DNA from: Roseiarcus sp963717215
GTDB taxonomy: Bacteria; Pseudomonadota; Alphaproteobacteria; Rhizobiales; Beijerinckiaceae
Assembly: GCA_963717215.1 (NCBI GenBank)
Contig: CAVQVS010000003.1
Coordinates: 124,001-188,000, forward strand
Reading direction: 5' to 3'
Length of the DNA: 64,000 bases
This document shows positions 46,208 through 56,340 of the stretch, in pieces. Every line of letters begins with the position of its first letter. The first letter of the stretch is position 1. A program made the translations under genes and the position numbers. The notes below the pieces were generated by a model that made no database searches, was not told the origin of the DNA, and saw only the letters and a program-made list of their open reading frames with translations.

Positions 46208-47538
46208 TCACACAACCTGAAACCAGGTTCTCACTCCGGCTGCACGGTGTTCGGGGATAGCCGATTCGAGCGGCCATTTGCATGGGTTGTCGGCGACGAA
46301 CGCGGCATTGCGGTACGGCCGGGCTGGATGAGGATGGTGGCTCCTCAGCCGTCGTCCCTCGCGTGCAGGAGCCGAGCGACGTGGCCCCGGAGCCGGATTG
46401 CCTGGACGACCGCCGTTTTGTTGGCGAGGGCAAACACGGCGGGCTGGCCGCGCGGGATGACATAGGCGGGCTTCGGCGCCCGGTCGACCAAGGTCGCGCC
46501 GTTGATAGCAAATGGCGCTGAGCCGCCACCGCTGAGGGTAAAATCGCTGCGCCTGGCGGATTCGAGGGCGATTTCCGCACTAGGCGTGGATTGGCGGCGA
46601 CCCGGCGCGGACCTCCATCGGGGCGCCTTCGGATTCGATCGCAATGAACGGGCGGTCGGCGGTCCCGGCGCCGCCACGCAGATCAAGGCTGACGCCACCG
46701 CCATGCGGCATGTCGAACATCAATTCGAACCGGGCGCCCGGGCCAATCGGAAACTGGTTGCCGAGGTGTTCGAACGGTTCGCCCGGCTGGCCCTCGACCG
46801 CCACGATGTGGATCTTTGCGCCGCTTGTCGCGAGCGTCGCCCGACGCGCGGTCGCAGCGTTGCCCAGACGCAGCCTCGCGCGAGCGCGGGAGCCGGCCTT
46901 GAGCTTCAACGGCGCGGTCGCCCCTTTGGCGAAAACAACGCCTCCCTTGCTCCCGCTTCCCCGGCCGATGGCAGGATCGGCGAAATCGTCCTTGATCTGG
47001 CCTCAGCGTCGACGTTCCAGTCGGACAGCCCCAACGCCGCGTCGAGGTCGACGTCCGGCGCCTTCGGTTCGTCGACGGCGATCGGGCCGAATAGCCCACG
47101 TCCTTGCTGGAAGGGGTCGGTCGAGTCGGCTCGGGGCAGATAAAGATTAGAGCCGGAATCGGGGCGAAGGAAGCGTATCTCCGCCCTCGCGTCAGGCTTG
47201 AGCCTTTCCTGGTGGGGCCGCCAATGCCAGCAGCTGCGTTTGCCGCGCGTAAGCCCGGAAAGCTCAGCGTGGTCGGTTCGGGCAGCTTGTTGGCGATTTC
47301 AGGCTTAGCTCTTTGCCTTGTTTGAGCCTGATGACGGGCCCGGAATCGCGCCGGCATAGGCGTTGGCCCCCGCCAGTTCGGCTGGAACCGGCGCGACTTG
47401 AAGCCTCGCCGGCGCCGCTTCGAAGTCGAGAATGCCCTGAGCCGCCGGAGCAGGCGCCTCCGCTCGCGCCCAGCCGCCGAGGCGCCACACGGCTACCGAA
47501 AGGCCGCCGCCCAGAACGATGCGCCGGGTCGGAATCAC
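46208..47538 (-). pseudogene. Tat-exported multicopper oxidase-like protein, many frameshifts
   Basis: The start at 47538 reads MIPTRRIVLGGGLSVAVWRL, a twin-arginine signal. Fragments of one cupredoxin-type protein follow in all frames: IPGPVIRLKQGKELSLK, NKLPEPTTLSFPG, ARFELMFDMPHGG, FAINGATLVDRAPKPAYVIP and the C-terminus WPLESAIPEHRAAGVRTWFQ. At least four indels are needed to join them. Clear type-1 copper HCH motifs are not intact in any frame. The product would have been a periplasmic oxidase; the gene is dead. Confidence 0.7.
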
Positions 47539-47616
47539 ACCATTTGTCCCATTTTGGCGCGTTGCGCGCGGCGCGGAAATTGCTCACAGGGGGCTTGCGG
47601 GGAAAAGGGCCTATCC

Positions 47617-47781
47617 ATGCGTAAGGTTGCCATATCCCTAGGTTTTTCCTCGATTTTCCTTGGGTTAGGGCGTTTTCTGTTCGTGCCGGCGTTTTTAGCC
47701 GAGCGGGCCGACGGCGCAACCCGCATTCTGCTCGCGACGGGCCTCTTCACCATCGCGATCGCCGCTGTCGTGCGCAAATGA
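47617..47781 (+). CDS. Tiny two-helix membrane protein
   Basis: The ORF encodes 54 residues: MRKVAISLGFSSIFLGLGRF, a second hydrophobic segment (ILLATGLFTIAIAAVV) and RK. It is preceded by GGAAAAGG. It is too short for a family call but has a good ribosome binding site and typical small inner-membrane-protein composition. It lies alone before tRNA-Leu. Confidence 0.5.
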   Translation: MRKVAISLGFSSIFLGLGRFLFVPAFLAERADGATRILLATGLFTIAIAAVVRK

Positions 47782-47880
47782 GCGACGGGCGTGTCAGGTC
47801 CGTATTTTTTTATGGCGCAAGGCGGACAAGCTGATATAGAGCGCCGAAAGCAAATCGGCCTCGTCGTGCCGGCGCTCGCC

Positions 47881-47965
47881 GCGGGCGTGGCGGAACTGGT
47901 AGACGCGCCGGATTTAGGTTCCGGTGGCGAAAGTCGTGGGGGTTCGAGTCCCTCCGCCCGCACCA
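47881..47965 (+). tRNA. tRNA-Leu (TAG anticodon)
   Basis: The 85-nt gene has acceptor GCGGGCG pairing with CGCCCGC, an anticodon arm CCGGA-TTTAGGT-TCCGG with anticodon TAG, a long variable arm as in class II tRNAs, GGTTCGAGTCC in the T arm, and an encoded CCA. Confidence 0.95.
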
Positions 47966-48065
47966 TTTCCTTCGCGACCGCAAATGCGCCCGGCACAATT
48001 GACGATCGGTCGATTGGCAAGTATCGGCCAGTCGCGGTTGTCTGCCGCGATGACCACAAGGCGGA

Positions 48066-49442
48066 ATGCAGATGCAGGTGACCGAGACGCTTAGCCAGGG
48101 ACTTAAGCGAGAGTACGACATTTCGTTGCCGGCGAGCGACTTGGCCGCCAAACTCAACGGGCAATTGGCGGACCTAAAGGCTAAGGTGCGCATCAACGGA
48201 TTCCGACCCGGCAAGGTGCCGATGGAGCATTTGCGTAAAGTTTACGGCAAGTCGGTGATGGCCGATGTGATGCAGGAAGCGATCGCAAGCGCGAACAAGA
48301 AGATCGTCGACGACAACCACCTGCGTCTCGCTCGCGAGCCAAAGGTCGAGCTTCCGAACGATCAGGCGGCGATCGACGCCGCGCTGGAGGCTCGCGGCGA
48401 CCTTAACTTCAAGGTCGCGCTCGAGGTGCTGCCGGTGTTCGAGATTGGCGATTTCTCGCAAGTCTCGCTCGAGCGTTTGACTGCCGATGTCGAGCCGTCA
48501 GACGTCGAGGCCGCGCTCGATCGTCTGGCTGAGGAGCGCCGTTCTTACAGCGAGAAGTCCGCCGGCGCGAAGGCCGAAATCCACGACCGTGTGACGATCG
48601 ATTTTGACGGAACGATCGAGGGTGTGCCCTTCGAAGGTGGCGAAGGGAGGGACGTCCAGGTCGCGCTCGGTTCGAACACGTTCCTGCCTGGGTTTGAGGA
48701 CCAGCTCATCGGTGTCGTCGTCGGCGACAAGTGCGCGGTTCGGGCGACTTTCCCAGAGGCGTACGCCGTTCGCCCGCTAGCGGGGAAGATCGCCGACTTC
48801 GACGTGACGGTGAAGGCCGTCGCCGCGCGCGATCCGTTCCCCCTCGACGATGAATTCGCCAAGGGCATGGGGTCGGAGAATTTCGACAAGCTCAAGGAGA
48901 CGATTCGCGATCGCATCGCTGCCGAGTACGCGCGCGTTTCGCGCGAAAGAGTTAAGCGTCAGCTCCTTGATAAGCTAGACAAACTTTATTCGTTCGAGCT
49001 GCCGGAAGGGCTGGTCAATCAAGAGTTCAATTCTATTTGGGAGCAAGTCGCTCGCGAGCAGCAGGCCTCGGGGCGCACTTTCGCCGATGAGAACACGACC
49101 GAAGAGGCGGCGCAGGCCGATTATCGCAAGATAGCCGAAAGGCGGGTGCGCCTAGGGCTTCTGCTGGCCGAGGTCGGCACGAGGGCGGAGGTAAAAGTTG
49201 CCGATGAGGAGATGACACAGGCCCTGGTCGCCCGGGCACGGTCGTTCCCAGGCCAGGAAAAGCAAGTCTGGGATTTCTACCGCAACAACAGCCAAGCGTT
49301 GGCTGAGTTACGGGCTCCGATTTACGAGGAGAAGGTTGTCGATCATATCTTAGGCCTCGCCAAGGTCGAAGACCTGAAGGTCAGTCGGGAAGAACTCCTC
49401 AAGCCGGTGGATGACGCGCTGTCGAGCGTGCCGGAGGATTGA
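48066..49442 (+). CDS. tig: Trigger factor
   Basis: The protein has 458 residues. The N-terminal ribosome-binding domain has the signature GFRPGKVP (residues about 45-52). The FKBP-like peptidyl-prolyl isomerase domain lies at about 155-250 and the C-terminal chaperone arms occupy the rest. It binds nascent chains at the ribosome exit. It starts at ATG 48066, with a second ATG two codons later. It precedes clpP, clpX and lon on the same strand, the usual alphaproteobacterial order. It is intact. Confidence 0.95.
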   Translation: MQMQVTETLSQGLKREYDISLPASDLAAKLNGQLADLKAKVRINGFRPGKVPMEHLRKVYGKSVMADVMQEAIASANKKIVDDNHLRLAREPKVELPNDQAAIDAALEARGDLNFKVALEVLPVFEIGDFSQVSLERLTADVEPSDVEAALDRLAEERRSYSEKSAGAKAEIHDRVTIDFDGTIEGVPFEGGEGRDVQVALGSNTFLPGFEDQLIGVVVGDKCAVRATFPEAYAVRPLAGKIADFDVTVKAVAARDPFPLDDEFAKGMGSENFDKLKETIRDRIAAEYARVSRERVKRQLLDKLDKLYSFELPEGLVNQEFNSIWEQVAREQQASGRTFADENTTEEAAQADYRKIAERRVRLGLLLAEVGTRAEVKVADEEMTQALVARARSFPGQEKQVWDFYRNNSQALAELRAPIYEEKVVDHILGLAKVEDLKVSREELLKPVDDALSSVPED

Positions 49443-49562
49443 ATGAGCGCCGCTCGTGCCCAGCTGGCGCCGGCCTCCTCTTTTCCGGACCGCCTCGGGC
49501 GCCTATGTTGAGCTCGCGCCGACCGCCGGCTGTTGGTTGTTTCCGGTCAAAGAAGGACTCTA

Positions 49563-50198
49563 ATGCGCGATCTCGTGGACTACTACACCAATAATCTTGT
49601 GCCGATTGTTATCGAGCAGTCGGCGCGGGGCGAGCGTTCGTTCGATATTTTCTCCCGGCTGTTGCGCGAACGCATCATTTTCATGGTCGGTCCGGTCGAC
49701 GACGTGTCCGCTTCGCTGATCGTCGCGCAGCTCCTTTTTCTCGAGGCTGACAATCCGAAGAAGGAAATCGCTCTTTACGTCAATTCCCCGGGAGGGGTCG
49801 TTACGGCGGGCCTCTCAATTTACGACACGATGCAGTTTATTCGTCCCAAAGTGACGACGATGTGCATTGGACAGGCGGCCTCGATGGGTTCGCTTTTGCT
49901 CGCCGCTGGCGAGAAGGGCTCACGGTTTGCTCTGCCCAATTCCCGCATCATGGTCCACCAGCCGTCAGGCGGCTTTCAGGGGCAGGCTTCTGATATCCAG
50001 CGGCACGCAGAGGATATCCTGAAGGTCAAGCGAAGACTCAATGAGATCTACGTACATCACACCGGTCAGTCCTACGAAGCCATTGAAAGAACGCTGGATC
50101 GGGATCATTTCATGTCGGCGGACGAGGCCAAGGCCTTTGGAATCGTGGATGAGGTGACGGTCAAACGCACGGTCGAGCTGGAAGAGGCGAAGGTATAG
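49563..50198 (+). CDS. clpP: ATP-dependent Clp protease proteolytic subunit
   Basis: The protein has 211 residues from the ATG at 49563 behind AAGGA. The catalytic Ser is in GQAASMGSLLL, His in RIMVHQPSGGFQG and Asp in LDRDHFMSADEA. It forms the double heptamer that degrades substrates delivered by ClpX or ClpA. It lies 120 bp after tig and 250 bp before clpX. An upstream in-frame start at 49533 is not needed. Confidence 0.95.
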   Translation: MRDLVDYYTNNLVPIVIEQSARGERSFDIFSRLLRERIIFMVGPVDDVSASLIVAQLLFLEADNPKKEIALYVNSPGGVVTAGLSIYDTMQFIRPKVTTMCIGQAASMGSLLLAAGEKGSRFALPNSRIMVHQPSGGFQGQASDIQRHAEDILKVKRRLNEIYVHHTGQSYEAIERTLDRDHFMSADEAKAFGIVDEVTVKRTVELEEAKV

Positions 50199-50448
50199 CC
50201 ACGGGCGCTCAAACCTCGGTTTTTCTGGCTTCGACTGTCGGCCGCCAGGAATTTTGCGGCGTGGCCTTGATTTTGCGTATAATTTGGTGGTTGCTTGTCA
50301 AATCCCGATCTGAGCCCAGGGTGATGGACGGGAGGGAAGCGCGAGGCAGGGCCGAAGGCTACGTTTCGTTAGGGTGGTTTGGTTAGGCTGCTCGGTCAGG
50401 CGTTTGACAACTCGCTTCGGCGGAAGCAGCCTAAATGGAGAAAAAGCG
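50199..50448 (+). promoter_or_regulatory. clpX upstream region with possible promoter
   Basis: The 250-bp gap between clpP and clpX holds a perfect TATAAT at about 50277-50282, with a poor TTGCGG about 18 bp upstream. It suggests that clpX can be transcribed separately, but the -35 is weak. Confidence 0.35.
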
Positions 50449-51702
50449 ATGGCCAAAGCCGAAGGCGACGCCAAAAATACGCTCTATTGCTCTTTCTGCG
50501 GCAAGAGCCAGCATGAAGTCCGCAAGCTCATCGCCGGGCCCACCGTGTTCATCTGCGATGAATGTGTCGAATTGTGCATGGACATCATTCGTGAGGAGAG
50601 CAAGACCGCGCTCGTCAAAAGTAAAGACGGCATCCCAACTCCTCGAGAGATATGCAAGGTTCTCGACGATTACGTGATCGGTCAGCCCCAAGCCAAGCGG
50701 GTGCTCTCGGTTGCGGTCCACAATCACTACAAGCGCCTTAATCACGCCACCAAGCACGGCGATGTCGAGCTGGCGAAATCAAACATTTTGCTAATCGGCC
50801 CGACAGGATCGGGCAAGACACTGCTCGCTCAGACGCTTGCGCGCATCCTCGATGTGCCGTTCACGATGGCCGACGCTACGACTCTGACTGAAGCGGGTTA
50901 TGTCGGCGAGGACGTTGAGAACATCATTCTGAAACTGTTGCAGGCTTCCGACTATAACGTCGAGCGGGCGCAGCGCGGCATCGTTTACATCGACGAGATC
51001 GATAAGATCAGCCGCAAGTCTGACAATCCGTCGATTACGCGCGATGTGTCGGGCGAGGGCGTTCAGCAGGCGCTGCTCAAGATCATGGAGGGTACGATTG
51101 CGAGTGTCCCTCCGCAGGGGGGACGCAAGCATCCCCAACAGGAATTCCTACAGGTCGATACGACCAATATCCTGTTCATTTGCGGCGGGGCTTTTTCCGG
51201 TCTCGAACGAATCATCTCTGCCCGCGGCAAGGGCACCTCGATCGGCTTCTCCGCTAAGGTTCAGTCGCCTGACGACCGGCGCACTGGCGAGGTGTTCCGC
51301 GAGGTCGAGCCTGAGGATCTGCTGAAATTCGGCCTCATTCCCGAATTCGTCGGCCGTCTGCCGGTCATCGCAACCCTTGAGGATCTTGATGAGGACGCCT
51401 TGAAGAAGATCCTGACCGAGCCGAAAAACGCGCTCGTCAAACAATATCAGCGTCTGTTCGAGATGGAGAACACGGACCTGACGATTCAGGAAGAGGCGCT
51501 GGGTGTCGTCGCGAAGAAGGCGATCGAGCGGCGTACAGGCGCGCGCGGCCTCCGTTCGATCATGGAAGCAATCTTGCTCGACACGATGTTTGAGCTGCCG
51601 GGTCTCGATGGCGTCGAACAAGTCGTTATCGGTCCTGAGGTCGTCGAAGGCAAGGCTCGCCCGCTTTACATCTATGCTGAGCGCGCCGAGCGCGCGGGCT
51701 GA
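50449..51702 (+). CDS. clpX: ATP-dependent Clp protease ATP-binding subunit
   Basis: The protein has 417 residues from MAKAEGDAKNTLYCSFCGKS. The N-terminal zinc-binding domain has CSFCGKS and FICDECVELC. AAA+ Walker A is ILLIGPTGSGKTLLAQTL and Walker B is GIVYIDEIDKI. The IGF-type ClpP-binding loop region (GTSIGFSAKVQ) and sensor-2 GARGLRSIMEAI are present. It unfolds tagged proteins and feeds ClpP. The start at 50449 is preferred over 50374 because the family begins there. It is intact. Confidence 0.95.
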   Translation: MAKAEGDAKNTLYCSFCGKSQHEVRKLIAGPTVFICDECVELCMDIIREESKTALVKSKDGIPTPREICKVLDDYVIGQPQAKRVLSVAVHNHYKRLNHATKHGDVELAKSNILLIGPTGSGKTLLAQTLARILDVPFTMADATTLTEAGYVGEDVENIILKLLQASDYNVERAQRGIVYIDEIDKISRKSDNPSITRDVSGEGVQQALLKIMEGTIASVPPQGGRKHPQQEFLQVDTTNILFICGGAFSGLERIISARGKGTSIGFSAKVQSPDDRRTGEVFREVEPEDLLKFGLIPEFVGRLPVIATLEDLDEDALKKILTEPKNALVKQYQRLFEMENTDLTIQEEALGVVAKKAIERRTGARGLRSIMEAILLDTMFELPGLDGVEQVVIGPEVVEGKARPLYIYAERAERAG

Positions 51703-51933
51703 TCGCGCACTCGGCTCTACGCGCCGCTTGAAAGTCGTGCGGCGCGAGCCCATGTTTTGGCATGGATCATTGATTCCCCCTATAGTTCAGGCAAGGAAGT
51801 TTAGTGCGTGAAGTTGGCGACTTTCCGCGGAATTGGTTCGTCTTTGTTCTTTCCGGCGGGGTTTCATCGAAGATCTGTAAAGGAAGAAAATGCGGAGCGG
51901 ACGGACAGTCAGCTCGCGAAGTTGAGGATGGCC

Positions 51934-54357
51934 ATGACCAACCAACATAAGCCCATCGTCCCCGGGACGCTCGACGTGTATCCCGTCCTCCCATTGCGCG
52001 ACATCGTCGTGTTTCCGCATATGATCGTTCCGCTGTTTGTCGGGCGCGAGAAGTCGATTCGCGCGCTCGAAGAGGTGATGAAGTCCGACAAGCCGATCCT
52101 GCTTGCGACCCAGAAGAACGCCGCCGACGACGATCCGGCTCCTGACGCCATTTTTTCCGCCGGAACGCTAGCCAGCGTTCTGCAGTTGCTCAAGCTGCCC
52201 GACGGCACGGTTAAGGTGCTCGTCGAAGGCGCGACGCGCGCTCAGGTGACTCGGTTCGTGTCTGGCGACGGGTTTTTCCAAGCTGAGGCCCTGGCGATCG
52301 CCGATGAGCCGATCGAGAAGATCGAGGCGGAGGCCCTGTCGCGCTCGGTTGTGTCCGAATTTGAGAGCTACGTGAAGCTCAACAAGAAGATCTCCCCCGA
52401 GGTCGTGACCGCGGTCAATCAGATCGACGATTACGGCAAGCTCGCCGACACCATCGCTTCCCATCTTGCGGTCAAGCTATCCGACAAGCAGGCGATTTTA
52501 GAGATGCGCTCCGTTGCAAAGCGCTTTGAGAAATGTCTCGCGCTGATGGAGAGCGAGATTTCGGTGCTCCAAGTTGAGAAACGCATCCGGACGCGCGTCA
52601 AGCGGCAAATGGAGAAGACTTAACGGGAGTATTATCTTAACGAACAGATGAAGGCGATCCAGAAGGAGCTTGGCGACGAGGACGGCAAGGACGAAATGTC
52701 CGAGCTAGAGGAGCGAATCAAGGCGACGAGACTTACTAAGGAAGCGCGGGAGAAGGCGCTCGCCGAGGTCAAAAAACTGAGACAGATGTCGCCGATGTCG
52801 GCTGAAGCCACGGTCGTTCGCAATTATCTTGATTGGCTGCTGTCGATCCCTTGGCAGAAGCGGTCGAAGATCAAGAAGGACCTCCCGACCGCGCAAAAGA
52901 TCTTGGACGCCGATCATTTTGGGTTAGACAAGGTCAAAGAGCGTATCGTCGAGTATCTCGCTGTACAGCAGCGTGCCAACAAGCTGACCGGGCCGATCTT
53001 GTGCCTCGTCGGCCCGCCGGGCGTCGGTAAGACCTCGCTCGGGAAGTCGATCGCGAAAGCTACGGGCCGTGAATTCGTTCGTATGTCGCTCGGCGGGGTA
53101 CGTGACGAAGCGGAGATTCGCGGACATCGGCGCACCTACATTGGCTCAATGCCGGGCAAGGTGATTCAGTCGATGCGCAAGGCCAAAACCTCGAATCCGC
53201 TCTTCCTTCTCGACGAGATCGATAAGATGGGCATGGATTTTCGCGGCGATCCATCCTCGGCCCTGCTCGAAGTGCTTGATCCCGAGCAGAACTCGACGTT
53301 CAACGACCATTATCTTGAGGTCGACTATGACCTGTCCGGCGTCATGTTCGTGACCACCGCCAATACCCTCAACATCCCACCCGCCCTAATGGACAGGATG
53401 GAGATCATTCGTATCGCCGGCTACACGGAAGACGAGAAGCTGGAGATCGCCAAACGGCACCTGTTGCCCAACTCGATGAGCAAGCACGGATTGGACGCTA
53501 AGGAATGGGTGGTCGCTGACAGCGCAATTACGGAACTCATCCGGCGTTATACGCGTGAAGCTGGCGTCCGCAATCTTGAGCGTGAGATTTCCAATCTCGC
53601 ACGCAAGGCGGTGAAGGAGATTCTTACCCATAAGAGCAAGGCTATCGTTGTCAACAGCGGAAACGTCGCCGAATTCCTCGGGCCGCCCAAGTTCCGCTAC
53701 GGCGAAATCGAGGCTGACGATCAGGTCGGCCTCGTGACCGGACTGGCGTGGACGGAGGTCGGCGGCGAATTGCTCACGATTGAAGGGGTCATGATGCCAG
53801 GTAAGGGCCGCATGACGGTGACGGGCAATCTCAAGGATGTGATGAAGGAATCGATTTCGGCTGCGGCGTCCTATGTGCGTTCGCGCGCGATCGATTTCGG
53901 AATTGAGCCGCCATTGTTTGATAGACGCGACATCCACGTGCACGTGCCCGAGGGCGCGACGCCTAAGGATGGGCCTTCTGCGGGCGTCGGCATGGCAACC
54001 GTCATCGTCTCGATGCTGACAGGCATCGCGGTGCGGCGAGACATCGCCATGACCGGCGAGATCACGCTGCGGGGACGGGTTCTACCGATCGGAGGCCTCA
54101 AGGAGAAGCTATTGGCGGCGCTCAGAGGCGGCATCAAGAAAGTTCTCATACCGGAGGACAACGTAAAGGATTTGGCTGAAATTCCGAACTCTGTGAAAAA
54201 CGGTCTTGAAATCGTGCCCGTGTCTCGAATGGATGAAGTGCTGGCGCACGCGCTTGTTCGCCGGCCGATCCCGATCGCATGGGAGGAGGATGTGACTGCG
54301 CCGGCCGCTTCTTCGGGGTCGCCCGAGGAGGACGGCCAAGGCTTAGTAGCGCACTGA
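51934..54357 (+). pseudogene. lon: Lon protease with in-frame ochre stop
   Basis: The coding region of about 807 codons starts MTNQHKPIVPGTLDVYPVLP at 51934, behind TTGAGG. It has the N-terminal substrate-binding domain (to about residue 229), Walker A in GPPGVGKTSLGKS, and the Ser-Lys protease site in PKDGPSAGVGM and GGLKEKLLAA. At 52621-52623 the codon after RVKRQMEKT is TAA where Lon proteins have Gln (KTQREYYL). One C-to-T change explains it. The downstream frame is fully intact to the stop at 54357. The first ATG after the stop (52648) has no well-spaced ribosome binding site. Lon normally degrades misfolded and regulatory proteins. Confidence 0.85.
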
Positions 54358-54423
54358 GGGCCGGCGGCCTCCGCGCTGAGGTGGAGGTCTCCCTCGCCAC
54401 GAACCGGGGCGCGTTATAAAGCC

Positions 54424-54458
54424 GCCTCGAATTCTAAGGAATTCGAGGCGATTTTTTT
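54424..54458 (+). terminator. Rho-independent terminator after lon
   Basis: An 11-bp perfect stem, GCCTCGAATTC/GAATTCGAGGC, with a TAAG loop is followed by GA and seven T. It closes the lon transcription unit before hupB. Confidence 0.9.
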
Positions 54459-54705
54459 CGCGTAGGCCAGTTTTTAGGCTCTTTTTTCCTCATTGTCCCC
54501 GACGAACGCTTGCGTTCCTTTCGTGAAACGGCGAGCTATGTGTCGAACTCTGCTGTCGATTCGCCGAGGGTGACGATCAGCGCCTTCGAGGGGGACGGTC
54601 GGGTACGGGAGCGGGCGGCGAGGCGCTGCTCACGGCGACGTTGAGGCGCTGGACTTCAGAATTGGCGCCGGCAACCGAGCGCCGCAGTCGAACGGAGAGG
54701 CAATA
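54459..54705. other. hupB upstream region
   Basis: About 250 bp between the lon terminator and hupB must contain the hupB promoter. GAGAGGC lies just before the ATG as ribosome binding site. No clear -35/-10 pair was identified. Confidence 0.4.
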
Positions 54706-54996
54706 ATGAACAAGCTTGAGCTCGTCGATCATATCGCGACGGAAGCGGAATTAACTAAGGTTTCCGCCGCTGCGGCGCTTGAGGCTGTCCTAGAGGGGAT
54801 CGTCGATACGTTGAGGAAGGGCGAGGAAGTCCGGCTTGTGGGATTCGGCACCTTCTCGGTGCGTGAGCGCGCCGCTGGAAAGGGTCGCAATCCGGCGACT
54901 GGCAAGGAAATTAAAATCGCAGCGTCGAAAAACGCACGTTTCAAGCCCGGCGCGGCGCTGAAGGCGAGCCTCAATAAGAAGTCGGCTAAGAAATAG
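54706..54996 (+). CDS. hupB: DNA-binding protein HU
   Basis: The protein has 96 residues and begins MNKLELVDHIATEAELTKVS. It carries the HU signature GFGTFSVRERAAGKGRNPAT and the basic beta-arm. The Lys-rich end, NKKSAKK, is usual for alphaproteobacterial HU. The dimer bends and compacts DNA. It stands downstream of lon, the conserved neighbour in this class, but behind a terminator. Confidence 0.95.
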   Translation: MNKLELVDHIATEAELTKVSAAAALEAVLEGIVDTLRKGEEVRLVGFGTFSVRERAAGKGRNPATGKEIKIAASKNARFKPGAALKASLNKKSAKK

Positions 54997-55143
54997 ATCA
55001 ATACCTCCGCAGTCTGCGCCGCGCGGCCTCGGATCGTTCGGTCGCCGCCCGTCGCTCTACGCGCTTCGCGCTCACTTGCGCTTGGCGAGCCTGCTGCGAG
55101 CCTGTTATCCTGGAGCCGCCGGACGAGGCGCCGGCGGTGGCAA

Positions 55144-55219
55144 GGGCGGTTAGCTCAGTTGGCAGAGCATCTCGTTTACACCGAGAGGGTCGGCGGTTCG
55201 AGCCCGTCACCGCCCACCA
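55144..55219 (+). tRNA. tRNA-Val (TAC anticodon)
   Basis: The 76-nt gene has acceptor GGGCGGT/ACCGCCC, D arm GCTCAGTTGGCAGAGC, anticodon stem TCTCG/CGAGA with loop TTTACAC giving TAC, T arm GGCGGTTCGAGCCCGTC and an encoded CCA. Confidence 0.95.
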
Positions 55220-55257
55220 CCTTCCCCTCACAGGGCTTAGCTGCGCTTGTCTTCGCC

Positions 55258-55908
55258 TTGGTCCTTGTGAGTGCGATGGTCACGCCAGCCGCGGCGCAGA
55301 ATCATGGCCCTTCGATGAGTTTCCACGTCGCGCCGCTCGAATCTCACGAATGCGGCCGGCATTGTCCCGACGTGATCGTGGCCGACGGCGTGATCGAGGC
55401 TCAGACGCCGCAGACGTTTGTCAACTTTCTTAAGTCCGGAAGCTCGGACTCCAAGCTGCGACGAATCGTGTTCTTCAACTCCCGCGGCGGAAATGTTGTC
55501 GCTTCAATGGTCTTCGGTCATATTCTGCGGGGGTTGCGGATCGCCGGTGTCGTCGGACGGTTCGAGGCGGGCGGCGATCCGGGTCCTTATGTTGGCGAAT
55601 GTCTGTCGGCCTGCGTCTACGCGCTCATGGGCGCGGTGCGCCGTGTTGCGCCTCCTGGCAGCGAGGTCGGGCTGCATCGAATGTCGATTGTCGAAAACCA
55701 GGGCGGCGGCCTTTTCGGATCGCATGAGGAGCGCAGTTTCGCTGACCCGCCGATGGTCGCCGTGCTGGGGCGCTATGCCCAGCGAATGGGCGTGGACCCC
55801 GCGTTGGTGCAAAGGGCGGAATCTGCTGCCGCCCGATACTGTCCACGTTCTAACGCGCGAGGAAATGAGGCGCTGGTCATTGGCGACAAGTCAATTTTGA
55901 ATATGTAG
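55258..55908 (+). CDS. Secreted ClpP/crotonase-fold protein (COG3904-like)
   Basis: The protein has about 216 residues. The frame extends upstream into tRNA-Val, so the real start must be internal. A TTG at 55258 or GTG at 55267 gives a short signal-like MVLVSAMVTPAAAQ. The mature part contains FFNSRGGNVVASMVFGHILR and GPYVGECLSACVYALMGAV, matching periplasmic ClpP-superfamily proteins in which the Gly-Gly and the Ser of the CxSAC motif lie at the usual active site. The function of this family is unknown. It lies between two tRNA genes and may depend on its own or the tRNA promoter. Confidence 0.6.
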   Translation: MVLVSAMVTPAAAQNHGPSMSFHVAPLESHECGRHCPDVIVADGVIEAQTPQTFVNFLKSGSSDSKLRRIVFFNSRGGNVVASMVFGHILRGLRIAGVVGRFEAGGDPGPYVGECLSACVYALMGAVRRVAPPGSEVGLHRMSIVENQGGGLFGSHEERSFADPPMVAVLGRYAQRMGVDPALVQRAESAAARYCPRSNARGNEALVIGDKSILNM

Positions 55909-55999
55909 GCAGCGCGCAGATCGGGTCTGCAGCCATGGTCTGCGGCCGCGTGCGATCCTTGACTTCGAGGCACGCCTAGCTTATCCGGTCCCGCTCCGC

Positions 56000-56076
<77 letters not shown>

Positions 56077-56340
56077 TCATCGCCGTTCAATTGGTCATGC
56101 GCTGGCGCCTTCGGGGCTGCTAGCTCGCCTCATGGCTCCGCAGGTTCAGATTGTTTCGTGTCTAACCCTAAGGCGTGGACGTCGCGATAGCGATGCGTGC
56201 CGCCCTATCCAGAAGATCCCTTGCTGGCGAAGGAAGCCTTTCGTCTTGCATGCTGCGCTGCGCTGCGATACGCCTAAAGCACGGGGACATCCGCTGCGCG
56301 TGAGGCGTGGCGCGCAACCGATAATCCGAAGAGCGAGGCC

